From Symsagittifera roscoffensis (taxonomy: Eukaryota; Xenacoelomorpha; Acoela; Convolutidae): a DNA stretch of 64,000 nucleotides. The DNA is taken from positions 927,726-991,725 of the forward strand of contig NC_087064.1 in the NCBI RefSeq assembly GCF_963678635.1. The letters are read 5' to 3'. Under the pieces are notes generated by a model, which saw only the letters and a list, made by a program, of their open reading frames with translations, did no database searches and had not been told where the DNA came from. Of the stretch, positions 1-11,349 are shown in pieces. The position numbers and the translations under genes are program-made. The first letter of the stretch is position 1, and each line of letters opens with the position of its first letter.

Positions 1-2780
1 CTGATGTCCCGCCACTGAGATTATTGACTGTATTTTGCTTCCTTGTGGCACCATGTCGAATGTCTGCCCGGAGATCACATTCAGTTTCATGCTCTAACTG
101 CTCTGTGCTTTCATTTTTTCCACCTCCAATGCTTCAAAGGCGTTTAGCCTTCCCTGAGTTTTCTCATTTTCTAATTCGAGCTTGACTTTTTGTTCTATCT
201 CCTTTGTCACTAACTCCAGTTGGACTCTGCTTGAAGCATCTCTCGTTGCTGCCTTATAGTCGATCTTGAAATCGTCTGCCGCAGTCACTGGTTCAGGCTC
301 ACGCATTTCTTCAGTTACTGCCTGCATCTTCTTTGTTGCCAGCTCTTGCGGTTTCTCTTTTCTGTGTGCCTCCGCTTCACTCAACAGGCGTGCCTTGATG
401 GCTTTCACACCCGATAAAGTTTCGTCATGCCTTGGATGCTTGATGTCTGCCACAGCATTGTGGACAATCCGATTTAAAATGAACCTCCAAGTTACAAAAG
501 AAACACCTGGGGCCGAATTTCGCAACTACTCCTCTCATAAAATCTTCATGATCGGCTTCTGACGCATCTTCATCCTCGAGGCTGAAGTCTCTTTTCCATG
601 TCGTCCCTCGGTTTATACCAATTGTTACCCTGTATAGCTGGTCCATTGTTATTGTAATAGTTTTTGTAATTGGCAATAATTGTTTTTGTAATAGTCAGAT
701 CTCAATGGAGGCTTTAATAGAAGATATTCCTTGAATTTGAGTCTCAATTCTTCTGGTGTAGCGCATTAGTTAAAAGTGGTGTATAATGAGTTGCCAACAT
801 TGTTCGAAGCTCCTCGTTCTTCACACCATCGATGAATTTTGAGATTACTGTTAGGTTCAACCTGCTATTTGACTCATCTGGTTGATTACGCCTTCTAAGC
901 ATCTCCAGATCATCTAAAAACTTGTCTATTGTTTCATCTCACGTTGCCTCCGTTTCTCGAAGCGCATCATTGCTTGGTGTCTTTGTACTCCTCGGCCAAA
1001 ACGATTCAAGAATTTTTTCAAAGATATTCTCAGCTGTGTCCCGCTGGTTATGCTTTTGGCCATCACGCAATTTAGGGCTGTCCCTTCCAGGTTGCTAGTG
1101 AGCGCACTGCAATCTTGCCTTTCTGTCAAAACTCTTTCCTCAAATTGCAGTTTCATGACTTCTATCCAGGTATCTATACAGCCGTCAGATTCGTTTTTAT
1201 AGCATCTTGGTTTCCTAAATACCCTCCTGGACCTCTTGCTACATTCACTGGTCCTAGATAGCCTCGTCAGGAAAGTTTCCAAGAACCTGTTCAGAGGTTC
1301 AAACGCTGTAGCCATTGACGTTGCATCTCGTGAATGCCCCGCTAGATAGAAGCTCCGGCTATTCCTTCCTGTCCGAATCGCTGGAATGATTTTTTCCTTG
1401 ATTCGCATGACTCCAGTTTGTAGAATCACATCCCCCAGTCGTATTTGCGTTCTGCATCGGTCTTTCGTTTGAGGTCGGTCTGTTGCCAACTGAACCTACT
1501 CTGACATTTGGGCCCCTCGGTCTTTTATCCCCTGTGGCATAGCTGGATGAGCTGTCCCTACCTCTCGTGGATCCATTTGTCCTTCTTCTGCAAGCTTGTT
1601 CATTGAAGTTCACTCTCAGCTCCCTGTTGGGTTCTCCTAAGGTTTCTACCCTATTCCTCTATCCACTCCTGTTTCCTAGGAGCCCCTCCAACCTATCCAT
1701 GATAGCCTGAGTGCGCCTCTCCGTCATCGCGTCTATTCTCGTGTCAAGAGTCCCAAGAGTATGCTCTTGATGACTTCGTAACTTCTCCATATCGTCTCTC
1801 AATCGTATCTGCCTTTACTCAGCTTACCTCGTCATTCGCAACAAGTTTTTGGCCAAGTGTTCATCAGTCCTCTCCTTCAAGCGTTTTTCACTTCTGCTGA
1901 TTTCTTGCCTGTTGCGGTTGATCTCTTTCCGCGGGCTTTCTCTCTCGACTTGGACTGCCCTCTCCAGTTCACTCATTCTTTGCGACATCTTTTCGTTCTG
2001 TTCTCCTATATTGTTCACTATGCTAGTCAAGGCTTCTTCTATTGATGCACTTTCGCCCACTAATGGCGTCACTAGTGGTGGTGTCACCCTGTTGAATCCA
2101 GGCAGTTTAGTTCTAGTCGATACCCGAGTCTTACCTCTCTGTCTCGATGTTTTTTCATGATCCGCTTCTGGTTCCGTTGATGGGTTACCTGACCCTGTGC
2201 TCCTGTACTTTCCAGGTTGCATTTCCGAATTTGTCATGGTATCAAGTTCTCTTGACTGCTGTGATCCATCTACGGTCTTGTTTAATTCCTGGCCACACCA
2301 AATCGGTCCGAAGAGCCAGTTTCCCTGTTGGTCAGTGCTCCATTTTCATGAGTCGAATTGTTGAGGCTTAGTTGAGATCTGATATCATCTTGTTCATCAT
2401 CGTCCTCCTCTTCTTCCTGGGTTTCTTCATCGCCTCTACCCTTTCCCATAGTAAATGGGGAAAAATTCGCAAAGAATTCTTCACTCGTTCTAAAAACAAG
2501 GAGAACGTTGCCATTTTCTCGGTCACCCCATGCATCATTGTATTATCAGTGGGTGATTTTGTTGTCGCTACGTTTTCAGTCGAGATGTCGGACAGTTCCG
2601 ACATCTCCTCTCGATCTAGAGTCCCGGTGGAAGTGGCAAATTCTTGGCCTTGTTCTACCGGAGTAGATTCCCTTGCCAATCTTCTGTTCCCACTCCCTTC
2701 CGTTCCACGTCCCACCCGATTCTCATCCAGGGCAGGGTTTGGATGGATCTCTCTTTCCAACATTGCATTTTGGCCTTCGG
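1..2780 (-). repeat. Direct duplicate of 6387-9165 (gag region, left copy)
   Basis: This stretch matches 6387-9165 almost base for base at an offset of 6386, falling to 6385 after a 1-bp length difference near 2000 (8386 in the other copy). Another visible difference is T/G at about 639/7025. The identity ends abruptly at 2780/9165, and the left end is cut by the window. The near-identity implies a very recent duplication or an assembly artefact. Confidence 0.93.
94..2780 (-). pseudogene. Retrotransposon gag, left copy (broken)
   Basis: Gag is the structural nucleocapsid protein of the retroelement. The open pieces on the minus strand are: an acidic leader (from 2780 down to a stop at 2368); a Glu/Arg-rich coiled-coil piece (2237-1824); a basic Ser/Arg-rich piece (1613-1359); the gag core (1489-926); a CCHC zinc knuckle, C-x2-C-x4-H-x4-C, at about 505-464; and a charged helical tail (525-94). 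They lie in different frames, so at least four frameshifts or stops separate them. The coiled-coil piece is 137 residues here against 87 in the other copy. The zinc knuckle keeps all four ligands. Confidence 0.8.
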
Positions 2781-3165
2781 ATCTCTCTTTCCAACATTGC
2801 ATCTTGTTCCGGGTTTTGTTCAACTTCTCCCCACTTCTGATCGGGAATCTTATAGGTGACAGTCTTTTTTTTTGTTTTCCGGTCTCCTGTTCTCTTTGTT
2901 TATATGATGTCCTCATCAAACCGCTTTGAGGAATCGAGGATATTAGTTGCTGAACTACCGTCCTACAATCCCTTTCGTTTTCTTTGTGTTGGCGTCTTGA
3001 TGGCTTTATCCTTACTTTCCCACTAATAATCAGCGATGCCATGGCTGCCGCCCATTCGGAGTCATATCTAGTCACTTCTCTCTCCAGCAATCCACCCACC
3101 ATCCGCATCATTTGCGGTGTGACCTGCACCATTTTATCCAGCAAGGAGAGGCTGTTTATGTTCAT
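2368..3165 (-). pseudogene. Chimeric open frame: pol RNase H-integrase linker fused to gag leader
   Basis: A 265-codon frame. Its first about 125 residues belong to the pol linker that follows RNase H (rich in short helices, no catalytic motif). From about 2780 it is identical to the gag leader. At the join a 19-22-base segment ending in TCCAACATTGCA occurs twice, near 2745 and 2780, as expected for a junction with microhomology or a small tandem duplication. The fusion happens to stay in frame. I infer it has no function. Confidence 0.7.
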
Positions 3166-3989
3166 ACGAGAGAGTTCCTGTTGGACGTGGTTCGAGCGTA
3201 CAACAGATCCGAAGGCACCAGGTCCTTATTTGATAAGATCTTCTTTCTGCTGCCTCCTGCACCGGTAACTCGGGGTGTCCCGGAATTGGATGTCCAAATG
3301 GGTCCAAACAACTTGCCAAAGGAAGCGCTTCTTAAGTTTATTTTTTTTAGAATCGAGAACCCTTCTTTTATTTCCGCCTGATTGGCTTGCTTTTTTTCTA
3401 GTTTCTCGTAAAATTCAGTCTTTTTGCTGAGGCTGTCAGCATTTTGGTGTTTGTCCCGCATCCTGTGCTCGATTTTCATGTGGTAGCCATCTAACCTGAC
3501 TATCCACCGACCAAAATAGCTCTGGTCCATCGAGTAAGTCTTCAACCAGGATAGCGCTCTGTTGTCCACGCGTAACTTAAAGGGAGCGCTCCCCAAGTAC
3601 GCGCGATACTTTTCCACGAACGTGACTACTGCAAAAATTTCTGCCTTCGCTGCACCATATTTCATTTCAGTGTCACTCAACCATTAACTGCCATATGCAA
3701 TGGGACGGAGAACTTTTCTCCCATTCGATTCTTGCTCCTGATGCAGTATTCCTGAGATGGCTACTTCTGAAGCATCACTGTCAAGAACGTACATGCTCTT
3801 CTCTGTGTGCATGCTAGCACTGGCGTCTCGCAGAGTTCCCGCTTTATATTTTCGATGGCTGCTTGAGCTTTTTCGCTCCACTCGAACTTCTTTCCTTTGT
3901 TGCACATCAGTTTCTGCATTGGGTACACCTTGTTTGCGTATCCTTTTTTTGAACTCACGGTAGTAATTGGCAAATCCCAAGACGCTCAT
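3162..3989 (-). pseudogene. Retrotransposon pol: RNase H region
   Basis: RNase H removes RNA from the RNA:DNA hybrid during reverse transcription. Visible motifs on the minus strand are LDSDASEVAISGILHQEQ (first catalytic Asp, near 3790-3730), KYGAAKAEIFAVVTF (catalytic Glu, near 3655) and LRVDNRALSWL (catalytic Asp). The conserved DKHQNADSLSKK stretch near the domain end follows. The N-terminal part overlaps the left unit of a 326-bp tandem duplication and so is preceded by a second, abnormal copy of the RT thumb. A frame change near 3680 separates the two halves. Confidence 0.82.
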
Positions 3990-4484
3990 GAGCTGTGTAT
4001 CCAGACTGGGAGCCTTCCTGTCAACACGGCTTCCACTACTTCCGGGTCCGGCTTCACGCCATGCCTGCCTACCATTCTCCCCAGGTACTTGATTGAATTC
4101 CTAAGGATTTCACATTTCGATGGTTTACATTTCAAGACCGCTCTTTTCGGGCTTGAAAGAGTTCCCGCTTTATATTCTCGATGGCTGCTTGAGCTTTTTC
4201 GCTCCACTCGAACTTCTTTCCTTTGTTGCGCATCAGTTTTTGCATTGAGTACACCTTGTTTGTGTATCCTTTTTTTGAGCTCACGGTAGTAATTGGCAAA
4301 TCTCAGGACGCTCATGAGCTGTGTATGCAGACTGGGAGCCTTCCTGTCAATACGGCTTCCATTACTTCCGGGTCCGGCCTCACGCCATGCCTGCCTACCA
4401 TTCTCCCCAGGTACTTGATTGAATTCCTAGGGATTTCACATTTCGATGGTTTGCATTTCATGCCCGCTCTTTTCATTCAACCAA
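3833..4484 (-). repeat. 326-bp tandem duplication within pol
   Basis: 3833-4158 and 4159-4484 are head-to-tail copies (both begin GAGTTCCCGCTTTATATT), differing at several percent of positions. Each encodes the RT thumb/connection segment containing CEILRNSIKYLGRM and FANYYRE. The duplication breaks the pol order and must postdate the working element, because a functional RT would not carry two thumbs. Confidence 0.9.
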
Positions 4485-5531
4485 AGACCTCACCGAGTCT
4501 CTCAATGAGGTCTGCCAAGGTGGGTGTTGCTATGACCACGTCATCCATGTAGCACATCATAAGATTCCCTTACTTCTTGGTTGCTCTGGTCAAAGCCTGA
4601 GCCATCAGTGTTTGAAAGGTCGCTGTGGAATTGCGCAAGCCAATGGTCCTCCTCTTCCATTGGTACAACCCCTATTCACATGCGAATCAAGTCTTTTCTC
4701 TGTCCTTCTTCCACAGAGGGACCTGCCAGAACGCAGAACCCAGGTCCAATGTGGTGAAAAACTTGGCATCGCCAAGTTTCGAGAGGCTCTCATCTATCCG
4801 CGGTATCGGGTAGGCATCTTTTATTGTTTCTGCGTTCAGTTAACGAAAGTCGCAACAAAACCTAAGCTGTCCCCTTTCTTTAGGGCCCTTTCAACACCAC
4901 AAGCCCAAGGCGACTTCGAGGGTTCTATCACGTCGTATTCGAGCAACATTTCTACTTCGGCTCTGCACGCTTCCAATTTGTGAGGCGTTATGCGCCTTGC
5001 ACCTTCCCTATGGGTCTAATTCGATTTCATTTTCGAAAAAATTACAACAACCAATCTCCGCCTATGTTTTGAAAAAACATCCGCGTTCCGATTTAAGACC
5101 GCCCTTAAAAATTCAAACTCTCCCTCACCTATTTTACATTTCAAGTGTTCTATTTCCGGCAAAACGGGTTTGTCGTATTCTAGTTCATATGATAAGGGGC
5201 GTTGCGGAAAGTTCGAGCAGCTCGATAAGCGGTCATCCGTTTCGGATTTCATTGAAAACAGTTTAGTAAAAGATTTCAATTCTTTAAATCTCTTTAAAAT
5301 CATATCATTATCAGCATGGCTGGGGCAGTTTTTCACATTCTGTCTTTCCAAGTTTAGTGTCTCCTCATAGTCGGTCCTCATCGGCAAAGCGTAGCCAAAT
5401 TTAGTTCCACGCTGGATTGAAACCATGGTGTCCAGTGTGTTCAATAACCCACTGGCACACAGTCCGTTTCGTGTTACTGAGAAGTTTTGGCCTAAAATCA
5501 CTGTGTTTTGACTATTTGGGTAAGGTACCAA
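4400..5531 (-). pseudogene. Retrotransposon pol: reverse transcriptase
   Basis: RNA-directed DNA polymerase of the element. RT motif A (TTLDLGS, catalytic Asp at about 4746-4744) and motif C (CYMDDVVI, the YMDD box near 4560-4540) are both readable on the minus strand, as is the upstream TIKDAYPIPRIDESLSKLG block. The N-terminal extension (5531-5016) is an open frame of 171 codons linking protease to RT. Several stops and frame changes lie between 5016 and 4480. The catalytic boxes are preserved although the frame is broken. Confidence 0.82.
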
Positions 5532-5656
5532 ACAAAACTGTTAACAGTCACTTAATGAGTTCAAATTTCTCATCCTAAAAACCATTACAACAGCCTGTCT
5601 CAGCTGTAGTTTTACTTTTCTGTCCAAAAAAACTGGCACCTTGTTCTCATCAGTTA

Positions 5657-6051
5657 TTATTCTTTTTTCCGAACACTTAACATACTAACATACTTCCTGT
5701 CTGGGTTCCTAATCTTTATTAGTCCATTATTCAGATCGATCATCAAATCAAAAATCCTGACGGATTTGCGCCCCAAAGTGAACTGATCTGAATCGTCCAG
5801 GTTCTCAACTACCAGGAAACTCATCCAAAGGTTCCGTCCTCCCATGTGAAGGAATTTGGTTCTCTCTCGGCTACGTAGATCGCTCCGCGGTTGGCGGCTG
5901 CCAATCTTAAGTTCGCGGCAAATAGGTCTTCCCTGGTAAAGCCCATTCTTCCCCATGTCTTTATCGGCATTACACTGACCACTGCTCCTGTATCTAGTAG
6001 TCCTGTTACTGCTATTTTCCTGCCATCTACGTCTAGCAGATGTGCAGTCAT
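5657..6051 (-). pseudogene. Retrotransposon aspartic protease
   Basis: This protease matures the Gag-Pol polyprotein. The catalytic signature LLDTGAVVSVMP lies at residues 18-29 of the frame starting at 6051 (active Asp near 5994). Retroviral-type proteases act as homodimers with one such motif per monomer. The frame shifts near 5830, and the C-terminal half, with the flap-distal FTLGRKSVRIFDLMIDLNN stretch, continues in another frame to 5657. Confidence 0.8.
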
Positions 6052-6386
6052 ATCTGCTTCTTAACCTATGTGTACCGCATCTTGCTCCATCATGGTGTCA
6101 TGACCGATTCTACTCTTCCTGACCCAAATACATCTGTCATAAGTGGTCGCTATCTGTTGTGACGTAGGTCCTAGTATAGATACTGATCCCGTCCATTTTC
6201 AACATGATATGGTCCATAGACTTCCAAGCAGCGCCCGTGAAGTTTCTTTATTCGATGGCCACTCGTTCTCAACAACGCTCGCAGAGCCCTTGACTCAGTG
6301 CGTGGCTCTACCTGTCTCATATCATCTGCATATGTATCCAAATGCATCATAGTGAACTCTGAGTGTTCACTTAGGTTCCTGATCAC

Positions 6387-9165
6387 CTGATGTCCCGCCA
6401 CTGAGATTATTGACTGTATTTTGCTTCCTTGTGGCACCATGTCGAATGTCTGCCCGGAGATCACATTCAGTTTCATGCTCTAACTGCTCTGTGCTTTCAT
6501 TTTTTCCACCTCCAATGCTTCAAAGGCGTTTAGCCTTCCCTGAGTTTTCTCATTTTCTAATTCGAGCTTGACTTTTTGTTCTATCTCCTTTGTCACTAAC
6601 TCCAGTTGGACTCTGCTTGAAGCATCTCTCGTTGCTGCCTTATAGTCGATCTTGAAATCGTCTGCCGCAGTCACTGGTTCAGGCTCACGCATTTCTTCAG
6701 TTACTGCCTGCATCTTCTTTGTTGCCAGCTCTTGCGGTTTCTCTTTTCTGTGTGCCTCCGCTTCACTCAACAGGCGTGCCTTGATGGCTTTCACACCCGA
6801 TAAAGTTTCGTCATGCCTTGGATGCTTGATGTCTGCCACAGCATTGTGGACAATCCGATTTAAAATGAACCTCCAAGTTACAAAAGAAACACCTGGGGCC
6901 GAATTTCGCAACTACTCCTCTCATAAAATCTTCATGATCGGCTTCTGACGCATCTTCATCCTCGAGGCTGAAGTCTCTTTTCCATGTCGTCCCTCGGTTT
7001 ATACCAATTGTTACCCTGGATAGCTGGTCCATTGTTATTGTAATAGTTTTTGTAATTGGCAATAATTGTTTTTGTAATAGTCAGATCTCAATGGAGGCTT
7101 TAATAGAAGATATTCCTTGAATTTGAGTCTCAATTCTTCTGGTGTAGCGCATTAGTTAAAAGTGGTGTATAATGAGTTGCCAACATTGTTCGAAGCTCCT
7201 CGTTCTTCACACCATCGATGAATTTTGAGATTACTGTTAGGTTCAACCTGCTATTTGACTCATCTGGTTGATTACGCCTTCTAAGCATCTCCAGATCATC
7301 TAAAAACTTGTCTATTGTTTCATCTCACGTTGCCTCCGTTTCTCGAAGCGCATCATTGCTTGGTGTCTTTGTACTCCTCGGCCAAAACGATTCAAGAATT
7401 TTTTCAAAGATATTCTCAGCTGTGTCCCGCTGGTTATGCTTTTGGCCATCACGCAATTTAGGGCTGTCCCTTCCAGGTTGCTAGTGAGCGCACTGCAATC
7501 TTGCCTTTCTGTCAAAACTCTTTCCTCAAATTGCAGTTTCATGACTTCTATCCAGGTATCTATACAGCCGTCAGATTCGTTTTTATAGCATCTTGGTTTC
7601 CTAAATACCCTCCTGGACCTCTTGCTACATTCACTGGTCCTAGATAGCCTCGTCAGGAAAGTTTCCAAGAACCTGTTCAGAGGTTCAAACGCTGTAGCCA
7701 TTGACGTTGCATCTCGTGAATGCCCCGCTAGATAGAAGCTCCGGCTATTCCTTCCTGTCCGAATCGCTGGAATGATTTTTTCCTTGATTCGCATGACTCC
7801 AGTTTGTAGAATCACATCCCCCAGTCGTATTTGCGTTCTGCATCGGTCTTTCGTTTGAGGTCGGTCTGTTGCCAACTGAACCTACTCTGACATTTGGGCC
7901 CCTCGGTCTTTTATCCCCTGTGGCATAGCTGGATGAGCTGTCCCTACCTCTCGTGGATCCATTTGTCCTTCTTCTGCAAGCTTGTTCATTGAAGTTCACT
8001 CTCAGCTCCCTGTTGGGTTCTCCTAAGGTTTCTACCCTATTCCTCTATCCACTCCTGTTTCCTAGGAGCCCCTCCAACCTATCCATGATAGCCTGAGTGC
8101 GCCTCTCCGTCATCGCGTCTATTCTCGTGTCAAGAGTCCCAAGAGTATGCTCTTGATGACTTCGTAACTTCTCCATATCGTCTCTCAATCGTATCTGCCT
8201 TTACTCAGCTTACCTCGTCATTCGCAACAAGTTTTTGGCCAAGTGTTCATCAGTCCTCTCCTTCAAGCGTTTTTCACTTCTGCTGATTTCTTGCCTGTTG
8301 CGGTTGATCTCTTTCCGCGGGCTTTCTCTCTCGACTTGGACTGCCCTCTCCAGTTCACTCATTCTTTGCGACATCTGTTCGTTCGTTCTCCTATATTGTT
8401 CACTATGCTAGTCAAGGCTTCTTCTATTGATGCACTTTCGCCCACTAATGGCGTCACTAGTGGTGGTGTCACCCTGTTGAATCCAGGCAGTTTAGTTCTA
8501 GTCGATACCCGAGTCTTACCTCTCTGTCTCGATGTTTTTTCATGATCCGCTTCTGGTTCCGTTGATGGGTTACCTGACCCTGTGCTCCTGTACTTTCCAG
8601 GTTGCATTTCCGAATTTGTCATGGTATCAAGTTCTCTTGACTGCTGTGATCCATCTACGGTCTTGTTTAATTCCTGGCCACACCAAATCGGTCCGAAGAG
8701 CCAGTTTCCCTGTTGGTCAGTGCTCCATTTTCATGAGTCGAATTGTTGAGGCTTAGTTGAGATCTGATATCATCTTGTTCATCATCGTCCTCCTCTTCTT
8801 CCTGGGTTTCTTCATCGCCTCTACCCTTTCCCATAGTAAATGGGGAAAAATTCGCAAAGAATTCTTCACTCGTTCTAAAAACAAGGAGAACGTTGCCATT
8901 TTCTCGGTCACCCCATGCATCATTGTATTATCAGTGGGTGATTTTGTTGTCGCTACGTTTTCAGTCGAGATGTCGGACAGTTCCGACATCTCCTCTCGAT
9001 CTAGAGTCCCGGTGGAAGTGGCAAATTCTTGGCCTTGTTCTACCGGAGTAGATTCCCTTGCCAATCTTCTGTTCCCACTCCCTTCCGTTCCACGTCCCAC
9101 CCGATTCTCATCCAGGGCAGGGTTTGGATGGATCTCTCTTTCCAACATTGCATTTTGGCCTTCGG
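6387..9165 (-). repeat. Direct duplicate of 1-2780 (gag region, right copy)
   Basis: Partner of the left-edge copy. The 1-bp deletion near 8386 shifts the coiled-coil gag frame here, whereas the left copy keeps it open. Beyond 9165 this copy continues into the natural gag start, while the left copy continues into pol sequence. Confidence 0.93.
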
Positions 9166-9193
9166 AGGACTTTTGACTCCTGGTTTCAACCAT
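6480..9193 (-). pseudogene. Retrotransposon gag, right copy (broken), with probable native start
   Basis: The same gag as the left copy but with its own 5' end. The open frame runs from 9361. Met at 9193 (MVETRSQ) is the likelier start, because the part upstream lies in the 375-bp repeat shared with 11350-11723. The CCHC knuckle (CFFCNLEVHFKSDC) is at about 6891-6850. The core is at 7875-7312 and the charged tail at 6911-6480. A 1-bp deletion near 8386 truncates the coiled-coil part to 87 residues. Confidence 0.8.
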
Positions 9194-9241
9194 TACGCCT
9201 GAAATTTTCTCCACTTTGGTGGTGCGGGTCCGTGCGATCCT

Positions 9242-9620
9242 TTCTACAAAAGGGTCGTTCAGTGATTTTCTTTGTTTCTTTGGTATGATATTCCTAGAGC
9301 TATCACTTAGTTTAGGTAACCTCGACTTGTCTAGACTTATTCTTGATTTATCACTTCCCACCGCTTAGACACTCCGTTCATATACTCTGGTTTTCTTTGT
9401 CTGACTACTGATAATAAAAAACAACACAATAAATACCATAGGTTTCACCTAGATAGTGACCACCACTCCTTCTAGGTTATCACAGTACAGCGTGTATACA
9501 AATTATTCACAACAATTGATTATTGGTTATAAAATAGAAGCTAGCACAGACTGATGATATCAAAATATCTAAAAGATAATGTACTCACTAACCTCTCAAT
9601 AATAATTATTGAGAATTTAA
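9242..9620 (-). repeat. 375-bp repeat, copy 1 (LTR or leader of the Gypsy element)
   Basis: Closely matches 11350-11723 in the same orientation. It sits directly upstream of gag, where a 5' LTR or leader would be. It lacks clear TG...CA ends, and I could not place a primer binding site next to it, so the LTR assignment is tentative. It ends in a near-perfect palindrome (CTCAATAATAATTATTGAG) whose central bases are inverted in copy 2. Confidence 0.7.
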
Positions 9621-11349
9621 AACCAAAAATGAAGAAAGGTAAAAGAATGTTTCCAAAAAATGTATGTGTTTTATACTTAAGTCAGTCGCAATTTTATTGT
9701 CGAACTTGTTTTTAAAGAAATAGCTTTCCCTGTTTAGTGCCGCACTAAACAGACAAAACTCGGAGGCAGTATTTTTCTCATGTGTGCGTCTATTGCACCC
9801 ACCGAGTCCTGTGTTACCTATCTGCTTTCTGGTTGTCCAAGCTAGACCTAAAATCCTCAAGGCAACCACTTTCCAAATTTAGTTTGGATTTCAATGCACA
9901 CAAAATAGTGTCGAACTCTGTTTTCAATTTTACTTAGAGTCGCAAATCTCCGGGTTTATACCTGTTTTGGTTTTTTATGGTCTTTTTAAAATTTTGTTTA
10001 AAGTCAAGGAACCAGTGCAGTCAGTGGTTTCTAGCCTGACTCCTAATACTCTAATACTTTTCACTACTTGTCTCTCTTTCGTCTACTTAATTTTAGGATC
10101 CCTACAGCCACGTCCGTTGTATTTATATTTTTAAATTGATACTTCTGGGACCCCTCCGGATTGGCAAAAAAGGTCACTTCCGGATTGACGAAAAATGGGA
10201 CGCTTACGGATTGGCAAAATAGGATCTTTCCGGATTGGCAAAACTATGACACTTCCGGAGTGGCAAAAATATGTCCCTTCCCGATTGGCAAAAACAGGAC
10301 CCTTCCGGATTGGGGCCCTTCTGGTGTGGCAAATACAGGACCCTTCCGGATTGGCAAAGATAGGACCTTCCTGATTGGCAAAAATAGGACCCTTCCGGAG
10401 TGGCAAAAGTAGGACCCCTCCGAATTTGTAAAAATGGCTTTTCCGGGGCGTTTAAAAATCGCACCCGAGACCCTTTCTGATACGGTCTCCGAGTCTATTT
10501 TGCTATATGAACTAACTAGGAAAGGTGTATTCTGGCCATAGATCCTTCCGGATTGAAGCTAAGCGGCTTATTTGACAATTCTCCTCAACTGTGAAGGGTC
10601 TTATAACTAGCTTAGTTTTGACTCGACTATCTTTTTCTGGATTTCTTAGACCTCCATTTTTGTCGAAAACAGCGTAAAATTGCCTTATTCAACCGTCGCT
10701 ACCCTTTGGTAGGGGTATAAGGGCTTTCCAAATAATTTTACAAAATGAGTAATTTTGGAAAAAAAATCTTAAAAAATTTTTATACTTTTTTCTCAAAAAA
10801 TAAAATCTTTCGGAGTAAGTTCACCCTATTTTTGGTCTAATGGTACCAAAATTAACTGGATATGTCCATAAGTTTCAAAGATATTAACCAAAACGTCTTT
10901 TCTTTGAACTCCAAAAATTTTCAAACTTATAGGTTTTGCATGACTTTTTTTCGCAATTCTTGCCTTTTTGACCTAAAAATTATTGGTCCGAGCTCAGAAG
11001 GCCTATAATCTTTTAGTTCAATGCAAAAAAAACGGTCTAAATTGTTCCAGTTGAAAAAATTTGCCAAAAATAATGCTATTTGGACCCTTCCGGATTGACG
11101 AACCCACTAAAGCAAACACGTTAAGTTCGATTTTTCTGGGGCCCGGAAGGTTATTTGCAAACGTGCTTTAAAACCTGTCGATTCACTAACAAAAGTAGTC
11201 CGATTAACAATTTTTATTGCCCTAACGCAAAAACTTCAAAATTTTTCTGATTTCGTAGCGTTTCGTTTTTCAAAAATCTCGAAAGTTTGGTTTTCGGTAC
11301 CTAATTAGTTCCAACCACGTCCGAAATAAATTTAATCGATTCTACTAAT
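9621..11349. other. Non-coding stretch between the two 375-bp repeats
   Basis: Apart from the minisatellite I see no gene. Isolated minisatellite-like units (CCTTCCGGATTG) recur at about 10540 and 11087, showing that the motif is spread through the block. The rest is AT-rich with no recognisable protein. Confidence 0.5.
10150..10440. repeat. Minisatellite, about 25-bp unit, roughly 11-12 copies
   Basis: Imperfect tandem copies of a unit close to CCCTTCCGGATTGGCAAAAA followed by TAGGA, with substitutions and one shortened copy near 10305-10320. Because 25 is not a multiple of three, both strands give open frames of about 85-90 codons made of shifting repeats. These are by-products of the repeat and not genes. 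Confidence 0.93.

Larger units (their letters stand above)
1..9245 (-). mobile_element. Ty3/Gypsy-type LTR retrotransposon, decayed, with a duplicated gag region
   Basis: Read on the minus strand, the order is gag (9193 to about 6480), aspartic protease (about 6051), reverse transcriptase (about 5060-4160), RNase H (about 3990-3400) and the RNase H-integrase linker (3165-2781). A second gag copy then follows to the window edge. No integrase is present. Every domain is interrupted by frameshifts or stops. The domain order and the protease, RT and RNase H motifs are those of Ty3/Gypsy (Metaviridae-like) elements. The element could not move on its own as seen here. The absent integrase and the repeated gag point to recombination between copies, or possibly to an assembly join, because the window starts inside the second gag. 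Confidence 0.85.

Noticed and set aside
266-562. Plus-strand frames across 0.3-4.5 kb and 6.6-9.3 kb
   Set aside because: All lie antisense to recognisable gag and pol domains on the minus strand and show no domain of their own.
10131-10464. Overlapping open frames on both strands with repeating peptides
   Set aside because: They are produced by the 25-bp minisatellite, which is not a multiple of three and opens several frames at once.
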